Shown here one piece after another: positions 54,481 to 62,361 of a DNA stretch of 64,000 bases. Numbering within the stretch: the stretch's first letter is position 1; each line of letters begins with the position of its first letter. Position numbers and translations under genes: made by a program. The stretch is from Methyloversatilis sp. RAC08 (GTDB lineage Bacteria > Pseudomonadota > Gammaproteobacteria > Burkholderiales > Rhodocyclaceae). The notes beneath the pieces are model-generated. The model made no database searches, was not told where the DNA came from, and saw nothing but the letters and a program-made list of their open reading frames with translations. Location of the stretch: assembly GCF_001713355.1 (NCBI RefSeq), contig NZ_CP016448.1, positions 2,852,001-2,916,000 on the forward strand, given 5' to 3'.

Positions 54481-54786
54481 ATGGACATCAAGGTCAGTAT
54501 CTCCGACAAGGTTGCGCGCATGAGCCTGGGCGGGCGCTTCGATTTTTCGGCGCACAAGGAATTCCGTGACACCACCGAGCAACTGCTGTTGCGCGACGAA
54601 GTGAGTGAGCTCGACGTCGATCTTGCTGCAGTCAATTACGTGGACAGTTCTGCGCTCGGCATGCTGCTGATGCTGCGCGACAAGGCGCGCAACGCGCGGC
54701 GCGAAATCAGGCTGTCGCGTTGCAGCCCGCCGGTGCGTCAGGTGCTCGATATCGCGAACTTCGGCAAGCTGTTCCGAATCGAGTGA
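54481..54786 (+). CDS. STAS domain protein (anti-sigma-factor antagonist-like)
   Basis: 101 residues, one STAS domain: MDIKVSISDKVARMSLGGRF, then ELDVDLAAVNYVDSSALGML with the DSSALGML motif that carries the phosphorylatable Ser of SpoIIAA-type proteins (Ser near residue 58). It should be switched by a Ser kinase/phosphatase pair, not found in this window. STAS genes of this kind recur in motility and chemotaxis clusters of Betaproteobacteria, with unproven roles. It lies 48 bp after cheB and ends the first cluster. Confidence 0.85.
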   Translation: MDIKVSISDKVARMSLGGRFDFSAHKEFRDTTEQLLLRDEVSELDVDLAAVNYVDSSALGMLLMLRDKARNARREIRLSRCSPPVRQVLDIANFGKLFRIE

Positions 54787-54815
54787 ACGTGACGGCGTGC
54801 GCAGCAGAGTCACAT

Positions 54816-54842
54816 TAAAGCTTGTACACGCTTTGTCGTAAC
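54816..54842 (+). promoter_or_regulatory. Probable sigma-28 promoter before an MCP
   Basis: TAAAGCTT, 11 bases, GTCGTAAC. The -35 has seven of eight matches and the spacing is exact; the -10 is weaker. It lies 119 bp before the MCP at 54961, in the 174-bp gap after the STAS gene. Confidence 0.65.
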
Positions 54843-54960
54843 ACTCCTCACGACGGACGGGCAAACCATGCCCTGACGGAGAGGTGGGCAATCGACGGGT
54901 ACACGTCGGTGCCTCCTTCATATAGGGCGAACAATGCCCCTACCGGTGAGGAGACCGTAA

Positions 54961-56670
54961 ATGTCAGCAACCCCCCCGCGCTCGTTGCTCGGGCGCAACC
55001 TGCTTTGGTTGTGTCTTTATCCTGTTGTATTCCTGACCCACGTGGGCGCTCTTGCCTGGGGGGCGAGGTCGCTCGACACGGGCGGCGTTCTGCTCGCCGC
55101 CGGGCTGTCACTGGCCGCGCTGGCGGTGGTGCGGCTGATCTGCGCGCAACGGTTCGAGCGGCCGCTCGAAGCCCTGGTCGCCAGCATGGAACGGGCCCGC
55201 CTGGAGGGTGATCTCACCTTCCAGTTGCCGGTGCAGGGGCCGGGTGCGCTGCCCCGGCTGGCCGAAAGCTACAACCGTCTGGTCGGTGAATTCAGTGCGG
55301 CGATGGCCAAGATGCTGTTTACCTCGTCGCGCCTGCAGGAAGCCTGTGACCGGCTCGGCAAGGGGGCCGAGCGGGTGGCCGGCTCGACCGACGCTCAGTG
55401 CACCGCATCGCGCGCCGCCAGCACCGATGTGGGCAACATGAAAAGCAGCATGGAAGCGGCCACCGACGTGGCGGCCCAGACGGTCGAGGACGCCGCGCGT
55501 TCGCGCGAACTTTCGCAGCAGGGCGCCCAGGTGGTCAGTCGTGTCGCCGCAGAAATGTCACGCGTGTCGGGCAGCGTTGAACAGTGTGCACGGCAGATCG
55601 AACACCTGGGCAGCCGGTCGGAAGAGATCGGCGGCGTGGTGCAGGTGATCCGCGAAATTGCTGACCAGACCAATCTGCTCGCGCTCAATGCCGCCATCGA
55701 GGCGGCCCGGGCCGGCGAGCAGGGTCGCGGCTTTGCCGTGGTGGCCGACGAGGTGCGCAAACTGGCTGAACGCACCGCCTCGTCGACCGGGCAGATCCAC
55801 ACGATGATTTCGGCGGTGCAACGCGAAACCAGCGAAGCCGCGGCGGTGGTGCGCGCCAGCGCAGTCGAGGCGCGCAATGGCGCCGCCCTGACCGGCGAGG
55901 CGGTGGCCACGCTCGAACGCATCCGCGAATGCGCCGATGCGACGCTGGAACGGGTCGGCGGCACGGTTGCGGCGATGCGCCAGAACCATGCGCTGGGCGA
56001 ACAGGTTGACCAGCACGTACAGCGCATCTTCGCCATGGCGGAATCGAACCGCGAGGTGTCGCACGTGGCGGCGACCGACGCCGGGCGCCTGGACGTGCTG
56101 TCGAGCAACCTGGCCGAACTGGCGCAGGTGTTCCGCCTCGGCGCCGCCGGCGAACAGGCGGTGGCGATGCATGCGCGGATGCCGGAGCTGGTCGCTGGGG
56201 CAGCCGCGCAGGTCGGGGCGTGTCTGGAAGCGGCGGTCAAGCGTGGCGAGATCAAGATCGACGACCTGTTCGACGAGAACTACCAGCCGATCGCCGGCAC
56301 CCGGCCAGTCAAGTACTCCACGCGTTTCGACAGCCTGACAGACCGGCTGCTGCCGGCCATCCAGGAACCGCTGCTCGAACGTCACCCCGGTCTCATCTAC
56401 GCCGGCGCGGTCGATCGCAAGGGCTATTTCCCGACCCACAACAAGAAGTTCTCACAGCCGCTGACCGGCGACGAAAAGGTCGACATCGTGCGCAACCGTA
56501 CCAAGCGCATCTTCGAAGATCCGGTCGGCAAGCGCTGTGGTGCACACGCCCAGCCCTTCCTGATCCAGACCTATCGCCGCGACACCGGGGAAGTGGTGCA
56601 CGACATTTCGGCACCGATCCACGTCTGTGGACGCCAATGGGGCGGCTTCCGCATCGGCTACGTCGCCTGA
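54961..56670 (+). CDS. Methyl-accepting chemotaxis protein with C-terminal cytoplasmic sensor domain
   Basis: 569 residues, with GAGGAG upstream. Two close membrane helices ([37 protein letters not shown]) leave almost no periplasmic domain. HAMP follows, then the signalling hairpin tip [20 protein letters not shown] near residue 240. About 150 residues after the hairpin form an extra domain: [54 protein letters not shown] and [11 protein letters not shown]. This Cache-like arrangement is seen in some betaproteobacterial MCPs and places sensing in the cytoplasm. Ligand unknown. Confidence 0.9.
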   Translation: MSATPPRSLLGRNLLWLCLYPVVFLTHVGALAWGARSLDTGGVLLAAGLSLAALAVVRLICAQRFERPLEALVASMERARLEGDLTFQLPVQGPGALPRLAESYNRLVGEFSAAMAKMLFTSSRLQEACDRLGKGAERVAGSTDAQCTASRAASTDVGNMKSSMEAATDVAAQTVEDAARSRELSQQGAQVVSRVAAEMSRVSGSVEQCARQIEHLGSRSEEIGGVVQVIREIADQTNLLALNAAIEAARAGEQGRGFAVVADEVRKLAERTASSTGQIHTMISAVQRETSEAAAVVRASAVEARNGAALTGEAVATLERIRECADATLERVGGTVAAMRQNHALGEQVDQHVQRIFAMAESNREVSHVAATDAGRLDVLSSNLAELAQVFRLGAAGEQAVAMHARMPELVAGAAAQVGACLEAAVKRGEIKIDDLFDENYQPIAGTRPVKYSTRFDSLTDRLLPAIQEPLLERHPGLIYAGAVDRKGYFPTHNKKFSQPLTGDEKVDIVRNRTKRIFEDPVGKRCGAHAQPFLIQTYRRDTGEVVHDISAPIHVCGRQWGGFRIGYVA

Positions 56671-56716
56671 TTGCGCATTTCGGGTGATCTGGATCAAGCG
56701 GCGGCGACGGCACGCT

Positions 56717-56742
56717 CAAAGCGTCGCCGTCGCCGCCGTTAA
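56717..56742 (+). promoter_or_regulatory. Weak sigma-28-like site before an MCP
   Basis: CAAAG at 56717 and GCCGTTAA at 56735-56742 (seven of eight -10 matches), but the spacer is one base short of the standard. It lies 97 bp before the MCP at 56839. Confidence 0.4.
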
Positions 56743-56838
56743 GTCTAGTAAGTCCGCCGCCCACCCGGCGCAGCGTGAGCGCGCCGCCGAATCCGGCCAC
56801 CGGTTCGCCCAGAATTGCCCTTCAAGGAGATCCCCGCA

Positions 56839-58860
56839 ATGAACGCCCTGCTGCTGCCCGCCCGGGCATTGATGTCACATCTGCGCTTCGCGCCGAAGAT
56901 GATGCTGGTCATGGGCATTCTGCTGTCGCTGCTGTTCGGCGTCGCCACGCTGCAGACGCTGGACCGCATGACTGCCGTACGATCGATGCACGACGAGCAG
57001 ATTGGTGCCAACTACGTCGGCACCTTGCTGGGCGTGCTCGCCACGGTGCAGCAGCATCGCGGCATGTCGTCGTCGATGCTCAACGGCGACGCCAGTCTGG
57101 CACCCAAGGTCGAAGCGAAGGCAGCCGAAGTGGCTGCCGGCATCGCGCAGCTCAAGGCGCAGAATGACGCCAACCTTGCGCTGCTCGATCAGGCGGCGCA
57201 GATCGATCGCCTGAATGACGAGTGGGTGGCTGTGCGTCAATTGATGAGCGGTGCCACCGGCGGCGAGAACTTCCGCCGGCATTCGGACTTGATCGTCAAT
57301 CTGCTGAACGACTTCCGCATGGTGGCCGACGCATCCGGCCTGACCTTCGATCCTTTCCCGGACAGCTACACGCTGATGGACGCGACGATCGGCATCGTAC
57401 CGCAGACGGTCGAGTATCTGGCCCGGCTGCGTGGGCTGGCGGCTTCCATCAGCGCCTCCCGCTCGATGTCGCCCGAAAAGGCGGTCGAACTCGGAGCCCT
57501 GCTGCAGTTGTCGAAGGCGCAGATCGATGCATCGGAACGCATGCTCGAACGCGTGCTGAAGAATGCACCGGCCCACGCCGGCGCAATCACCACTGACGTG
57601 GCGGAACTGCGCGACGCCTTTGGCGCCACCGCTCAGATGATCGAAAATTCGGTGATCAGCCAGACCTTCGATCTGTCGCCGGCCGAAGTGTTCGCCCGCG
57701 CAAGCGCACCGGTTGATGCCGCCCTGGGTACCGCTCGCACGCTGCTGTCCAGCCTCGACGCCAGCCTGGCCGTGCATCGATCCGAAATGATGCGCCAGGA
57801 GGTGCTGATCGTTGCTGCGCTGACCGCCGGCATGCTGCTGTCGATGTACCTTGCCCTTGGCCTCTACCTTTCACTTCAGGACGACATCCGCCGCACCATC
57901 GAAGGGGGCCAGCGGCTTGCCGATGGGGATCTGACGGCGCGCATCGACATCGCGAGTCGTGACGAGTTCGGCGACATCGCGGCCAGCTTCAACCGCATGG
58001 CCGATGGCTTGTCGACGCTGATCGGGCGCGTGAAGGCTTCGGCTTCGGCGGTGTCGGAAGTGACTCATGTGCTCGCCAGCGCGACGCAGCAGATCAGCCA
58101 GGCATCAACCCACCAGAGCCAGTCGGCATCGGCGATGGCGGCCACCATCGAAGAACTGTCGGTGTCGATCAACAGCGTGTCGGACAGTGCGTCCGACATG
58201 CGTCACCACGCCGACGCCAGCCGCGATGAAGCAGACCAGGGGCGGCGCGCGATCGACGCGGTGAGCGGTGAGCTGGACGACGTCGGTCAGGTGGTCGGCG
58301 AGATTTCCGATGCCGCAAGCGCCTTCGTGGACAGCACGCGTGCCATCGGCGGCATGACCCGCCAGGTCAAGGACATCGCCGAACAGACCAATCTGCTGGC
58401 GCTCAATGCGGCCATCGAAGCGGCGCGCGCCGGCGAGCAGGGGCGCGGCTTCGCGGTGGTCGCTGATGAAGTGCGCAAGCTGGCCGAGAAGTCGGCGGCA
58501 TCGGCACTTGAGATCGAGGCCGTCACGCGCACGCTGGATGCACACGCCGCCGGCGTCGATGCCGTGGTGCGGCGCGGGTCCGACGCGATCAACGCCTCGC
58601 GCCAGCAGCTGACCCGCGTGGTCGACGCGCTCGGCCGTGCGGCCGAGGCGGCCGCCTCGACATCTAGCGGCATCAGCGGCATTGCCGAATCGGTCAGCGA
58701 ACAGACCATCGCCAGCCACGAGGTCGCGCGCAAGATCGAACAGATCGCGCAGATGACCGAGGAAAACACCAGTGCCATCGGTTCCATGGCTGATCAGGCG
58801 CAGCACCTGAGTTCGCTGGCGCGCGAGCTGGAAGCCGCCGGTGCGCGGTTCCGCGTCTGA
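56839..58860 (+). CDS. Methyl-accepting chemotaxis protein with large periplasmic helical domain
   Basis: 673 residues from ATG at 56839, with AAGGAGA upstream. Helix 1 ([18 protein letters not shown]) is followed by a periplasmic region of about 270 helical residues containing [21 protein letters not shown], resembling the QxERG start of NIT-type (nitrate/nitrite) sensor domains; that assignment is weak. Helix 2 ([23 protein letters not shown]), HAMP (residues 350-405) and the hairpin with [20 protein letters not shown] follow. No C-terminal xWxxF tail is present (it ends GARFRV), so it would be methylated by assistance from tethered receptors or directly. Confidence 0.9.
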   Translation: MNALLLPARALMSHLRFAPKMMLVMGILLSLLFGVATLQTLDRMTAVRSMHDEQIGANYVGTLLGVLATVQQHRGMSSSMLNGDASLAPKVEAKAAEVAAGIAQLKAQNDANLALLDQAAQIDRLNDEWVAVRQLMSGATGGENFRRHSDLIVNLLNDFRMVADASGLTFDPFPDSYTLMDATIGIVPQTVEYLARLRGLAASISASRSMSPEKAVELGALLQLSKAQIDASERMLERVLKNAPAHAGAITTDVAELRDAFGATAQMIENSVISQTFDLSPAEVFARASAPVDAALGTARTLLSSLDASLAVHRSEMMRQEVLIVAALTAGMLLSMYLALGLYLSLQDDIRRTIEGGQRLADGDLTARIDIASRDEFGDIAASFNRMADGLSTLIGRVKASASAVSEVTHVLASATQQISQASTHQSQSASAMAATIEELSVSINSVSDSASDMRHHADASRDEADQGRRAIDAVSGELDDVGQVVGEISDAASAFVDSTRAIGGMTRQVKDIAEQTNLLALNAAIEAARAGEQGRGFAVVADEVRKLAEKSAASALEIEAVTRTLDAHAAGVDAVVRRGSDAINASRQQLTRVVDALGRAAEAAASTSSGISGIAESVSEQTIASHEVARKIEQIAQMTEENTSAIGSMADQAQHLSSLARELEAAGARFRV

Positions 58861-58928
58861 TCTGCCCGAAATCCCGTCGAGGCCGGACATGCAGCGCGTT
58901 CGCAGCGCTTCTGAAGGTCTGCAGCCAT

Positions 58929-58955
58929 TCAAGACTTGCCATGCATTGCCGTAAA
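58929..58955 (+). promoter_or_regulatory. Sigma-28 (FliA) promoter of the cheV-cheV-cheY-cheZ-cheA set
   Basis: TCAAGACT, 11 bases, GCCGTAAA. Spacing is exact and the GCCG core is present. It lies 53 bp before cheV at 59008. Confidence 0.75.
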
Positions 58956-59007
58956 ACCATCTGCACCCGGTTGTTTTCGTGCCACTGAACAGACAGACGA
59001 GGCCGAC

Positions 59008-59979
59008 ATGTCAGAGTTACTCAAGAATATCGATGCCCGCACCAAGCTTGCGGGTACCAACAAGCTCGAAATACTGATGTTTTCGCTCGGCGTGGACACG
59101 CGCACCGGGCGACGCGAGACATTCGGCATCAATGTGTTCAAGGTGCGCGAGGTGATGCGCACCCCCAACATCACGGCAGCGCCGGAAATGCCCAATGCGG
59201 TCGAAGGCATGGTCAGCCTGCGCGGTGCGCTGGTACCGGTGGTCGATCTGGCCAAGTTTGCCCAGTTCCCGAGCGATACGCCGCGCGACGTGATGATCGT
59301 GACCGAATACAACGGCCATACCCAGGGCTTCCTGGTGGAGTCGGTCGATACCATCCTGCGGCTGGACTGGTCGCAGATGCGCGTGCCGCCGGCCATGCTG
59401 ACAGCCAATCTCGGCGGACTGGTGACTGCCGTGACCGAGCTGGCGGACAACCGGCTGGTGATGATGCTCGACGTCGAGAAGATCCTGTCGGAAACGGCGG
59501 ACATCGACAACGATCTCGCCTTCAAGGACATCAAGCCGCTCGACATCGAAGACGCAACGGTCTTCTTCTGCGATGACTCCCCGGTGGCCCGCACCCAGAT
59601 CACGCGCACGCTGGACCTGATGGGTGTGCGCTACGTCAGCGCCATCAATGGCGGCCAGATGTGGGCCGAACTGCTGAAGGTTGCCAGCTACGCCGATTCC
59701 AGCGGCCGCAAGGTGAATGAACTGATCAGCATGATCCTCACCGACGTCGAGATGCCGGAGATGGACGGCTACATCCTGACCAAGAACATCAAGGCCGACC
59801 CGCGCTTCGCCGGCATTCCGGTGGTCATGCACTCGTCGTTGTCGTCGGGCTCCAACCAGCAGCTGGGCCGATCGGTTGGCGTCGATGAGTATGTGTCCAA
59901 GTTCGAGGCACAGCGCCTCGCCGAAACCATCACCCGCCTGATCCGCCGCAGCAAGGGCTTGGATCGCGTGGCTGCCTGA
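59008..59979 (+). CDS. cheV: Chemotaxis protein CheV (first of two)
   Basis: 323 residues from ATG at 59008, with GAGG upstream. The CheW-like domain spans residues 15-165 (FGINVFKVREVMRTPNITAAPEMP, GMVSLRGALVPVVDL, GFLVESVDTILRLDWSQ). The receiver domain starts near 185 (VFFCDDSPVARTQI) with acceptor Asp in MILTDVEMPEMDGYIL and MHSSLSSGSNQ. CheV couples receptors to CheA and can act as a phosphate sink or adaptation switch. The second cheV follows after 20 bp. Confidence 0.94.
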   Translation: MSELLKNIDARTKLAGTNKLEILMFSLGVDTRTGRRETFGINVFKVREVMRTPNITAAPEMPNAVEGMVSLRGALVPVVDLAKFAQFPSDTPRDVMIVTEYNGHTQGFLVESVDTILRLDWSQMRVPPAMLTANLGGLVTAVTELADNRLVMMLDVEKILSETADIDNDLAFKDIKPLDIEDATVFFCDDSPVARTQITRTLDLMGVRYVSAINGGQMWAELLKVASYADSSGRKVNELISMILTDVEMPEMDGYILTKNIKADPRFAGIPVVMHSSLSSGSNQQLGRSVGVDEYVSKFEAQRLAETITRLIRRSKGLDRVAA

Positions 59980-59999
59980 AAAAGACCGGAGACAACACG

Positions 60000-60944
60000 A
60001 TGGACAGACCTGACCACAACCTGCTCGAGCAGGTGGACGCCCGCACCAAGCTGGCGGGCTCGAACAAGATGGAAATCCTGCTCTTTTCACTCGGCACGCA
60101 CGAGCTGTTCGGCATCAATGTATTCAAGGTGCGCGAGGTCAGCAGCACGCCGATCGTAACGCCGACGCCGAATATGCCGGCTGGCGTCGAAGGTCTGATT
60201 TCACTGCGCGGAAACGTCATTCCGGTGCTGTCGCTGGCACGCATCATGAACCTGACCGACGCACCCGAGGGCATGGGTGGCGCAATGATGGTGACCGAGT
60301 ACAGCAAGCGTACGCTGGGTTTTCTGGTGCACGAGGTGGATCGCATCATCCGTGTCGACTGGGATCGCGTGCGCGCGCCCGAGTCGGTCGTCACCAGTGA
60401 GCAGCTCTACATCACCGCGATCACCGAACTCGACGATGGTCGGCTGGTGTCCATCCTCGACGTGGAAAGCATTCTGGCCGGTACCTTCGGCGACGCCGTC
60501 GTCGGCGAGATTCCGCCGCTGGGCGGCAATTACGATCCGAACGTGTTCTTCGTCGATGACTCTGCGGTGGCCCGCAAGAAGATCGCCGAAGTGCTGGACA
60601 AGCTCAACATCCGCCACAAGCACGCCACCAATGGCGCCGAGGCGTGGGCTCGCCTGCAGGGCATGGCTGCGCACACCACGCAGACCGGCCAGCCGCTGAC
60701 CGACGAGATCGACCTGATACTGGTCGATGCAGAAATGCCCGAGATGGACGGCTACGTCCTCACGCGACACATCAAGAACGATCCCCGATTCGTCGATATA
60801 CCGGTGGTGATGCACTCGTCGCTGTCGTCGGAAGCAAACCGTGCAATGGGCAAGAGCGTCGGTGTCGATGCCTACGTGGCGAAGTTCGACGCCGAAGTGC
60901 TGGCCGATACGCTGCGTCCGCTGCTGCAAGCCCATAAAGCCTGA
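60000..60944 (+). CDS. cheV: Chemotaxis protein CheV (second of two)
   Basis: 314 residues. It is a paralogue of the preceding gene with the same order: a CheW-like domain (FGINVFKVREVSSTPIVTPTPNMP, GLISLRGNVIPVLSL, GFLVHEVDRIIRVDWDRV) and a receiver (VFFVDDSAVARKKI; acceptor in LILVDAEMPEMDGYVL; MHSSLSSEANR). The two share DARTKLAGxNKxEIL at the N-terminus. Tandem cheV genes suggest that different receptors use different adaptors. Confidence 0.94.
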   Translation: MDRPDHNLLEQVDARTKLAGSNKMEILLFSLGTHELFGINVFKVREVSSTPIVTPTPNMPAGVEGLISLRGNVIPVLSLARIMNLTDAPEGMGGAMMVTEYSKRTLGFLVHEVDRIIRVDWDRVRAPESVVTSEQLYITAITELDDGRLVSILDVESILAGTFGDAVVGEIPPLGGNYDPNVFFVDDSAVARKKIAEVLDKLNIRHKHATNGAEAWARLQGMAAHTTQTGQPLTDEIDLILVDAEMPEMDGYVLTRHIKNDPRFVDIPVVMHSSLSSEANRAMGKSVGVDAYVAKFDAEVLADTLRPLLQAHKA

Positions 60945-60956
60945 GAGAGGTAGGCC

Positions 60957-61355
60957 ATGTCAGATCCCAAGATGAAATTTCTCGTTGTCGACGACTTTTC
61001 GACCATGCGCCGCATCGTGCGCAATCTGTTGAAGGAACTCGGCTTCACCAATGTCGACGAGGCCGAGGACGGTGTCATTGCGCTGCAGAAGCTGAAGTCG
61101 TCCGACTTCGATTTCGTGGTCACCGACTGGAACATGCCGAACATGACCGGCATCGAGCTGCTGCGCGCCATTCGCGGCGACGCCGCGCTGAAGGGGCTGC
61201 CGGTGCTGATGATCACGGCCGAAGCCAAGAAGGAAAACATCATCGAAGCCGCCCAGGCCGGCGCTTCCGGCTACATCGTGAAGCCTTTCACCGCCGGCAC
61301 CCTGGGTGAAAAGCTGACCAAGATCTTCGAAAAGATGAACCAGAAGGCCGCCTGA
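60957..61355 (+). CDS. cheY: Chemotaxis response regulator CheY (second copy)
   Basis: 132 residues, very close to the enterobacterial CheY pattern: [25 protein letters not shown], acceptor Asp in [17 protein letters not shown] near residue 60, [33 protein letters not shown]. This is the form known to bind FliM at the flagellar switch, so it is probably the main output regulator. cheZ follows after 22 bp. Confidence 0.96.
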   Translation: MSDPKMKFLVVDDFSTMRRIVRNLLKELGFTNVDEAEDGVIALQKLKSSDFDFVVTDWNMPNMTGIELLRAIRGDAALKGLPVLMITAEAKKENIIEAAQAGASGYIVKPFTAGTLGEKLTKIFEKMNQKAA

Positions 61356-61377
61356 GCCGGCATCGGGAGATGACATT

Positions 61378-62208
61378 GTGAAGAAGATGAAGCTTGACGA
61401 AACCGGCGATTCCGACGACCTGCAGGCGCTGTTCGACAGCATCGCGTCCGAGACGCCGCAGAAGGTGAGGCTCGAAGTCGTGCCGGAAGCCGCAAACAGC
61501 AGCGGCGACAGCGCCGATCTGGAAGCCCTGTTCGATTCGGTATCGGACGACTACTCGGCACCGGCTGCCGCGGCCCCCGCGCCCGGCAATGAAGACGAGC
61601 ACAGCTGCGACAATGTATTCAACAAGGTGGGTCACCTCGCGCGTCAGCTGCACGACACGCTGCGCGAGCTGGGGTACGACCATGCGCTGGAAGACGTGGC
61701 GCAGCAGATGCCTGATGCGCGCAGCCGCCTGACCTACATCGCACAGATGACCGAGAGCGCGGCCAGCCGCGTGCTCAACGCGACCGATATCGCCATACCG
61801 CTGCAGGATGACGTCGAAAAGCGCTCCAGCACGCTGCATGACCGCTGGGAAAAGCTGTACCGGAACGAACTGTCGGTTGACGAATTCAAGGCACTGGCCG
61901 CGGAAACGCGCGGCTTTCTCGGCGACGTGCCGGCCTTTGCCCGCGATACCCGGGCGCAACTGAACGAAATCATGATGGCCCAGGATTTTCAGGATCTGAC
62001 CGGACAGGTGATCAAGAAAATCGTCGAAATGTCGCAAAAGCTGGAAAGCGGCCTGCTGCAGGTACTGATCGAAGCCATGCCGGCAGAGAAGCGGGCCAGC
62101 ACGCCGGAAAGCCTGCTGAACGGCCCGGTCGTGTCGGCCGAAGGCCGCGAGGACGTGGTGACAAGTCAGGAGCAGGTGGACGACCTGCTCGAAAGTCTCG
62201 GCTTCTGA
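61378..62208 (+). CDS. cheZ: CheY-P phosphatase CheZ with repeated N-terminal acidic motif
   Basis: 276 residues from GTG at 61378, with GGGAGA 7 nt upstream; ATG at 61387 is possible. The long helical hairpin is typical (ALEDVAQQMPDARSRLTYIAQMTE, AAIPLQDD-like region), with catalytic Asp-206 and Gln-210 in FQDLTGQVIKKI. The C-terminal peptide QVDDLLESLGF is the CheY-docking tail. It is about 60 residues longer than the E. coli protein because of an N-terminal stretch with two similar motifs, DDLQALFDSI (13-22) and ADLEALFDSV (46-55). Confidence 0.95.
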   Translation: MKKMKLDETGDSDDLQALFDSIASETPQKVRLEVVPEAANSSGDSADLEALFDSVSDDYSAPAAAAPAPGNEDEHSCDNVFNKVGHLARQLHDTLRELGYDHALEDVAQQMPDARSRLTYIAQMTESAASRVLNATDIAIPLQDDVEKRSSTLHDRWEKLYRNELSVDEFKALAAETRGFLGDVPAFARDTRAQLNEIMMAQDFQDLTGQVIKKIVEMSQKLESGLLQVLIEAMPAEKRASTPESLLNGPVVSAEGREDVVTSQEQVDDLLESLGF

Positions 62209-62361
62209 TCGCCGGCAGCAGCAGGACAGTCGTGACACAGCGTTCGGTCAGCGCGGACGGACGGGTCGGTCGAACGGGTGGCATCCATCCGTGGAACCGG
62301 AACAACAGGAGCAGTAGGGCGAGCGGTGCGTCGAATGCGCTGCCCGCCACAGGAGCGAACG

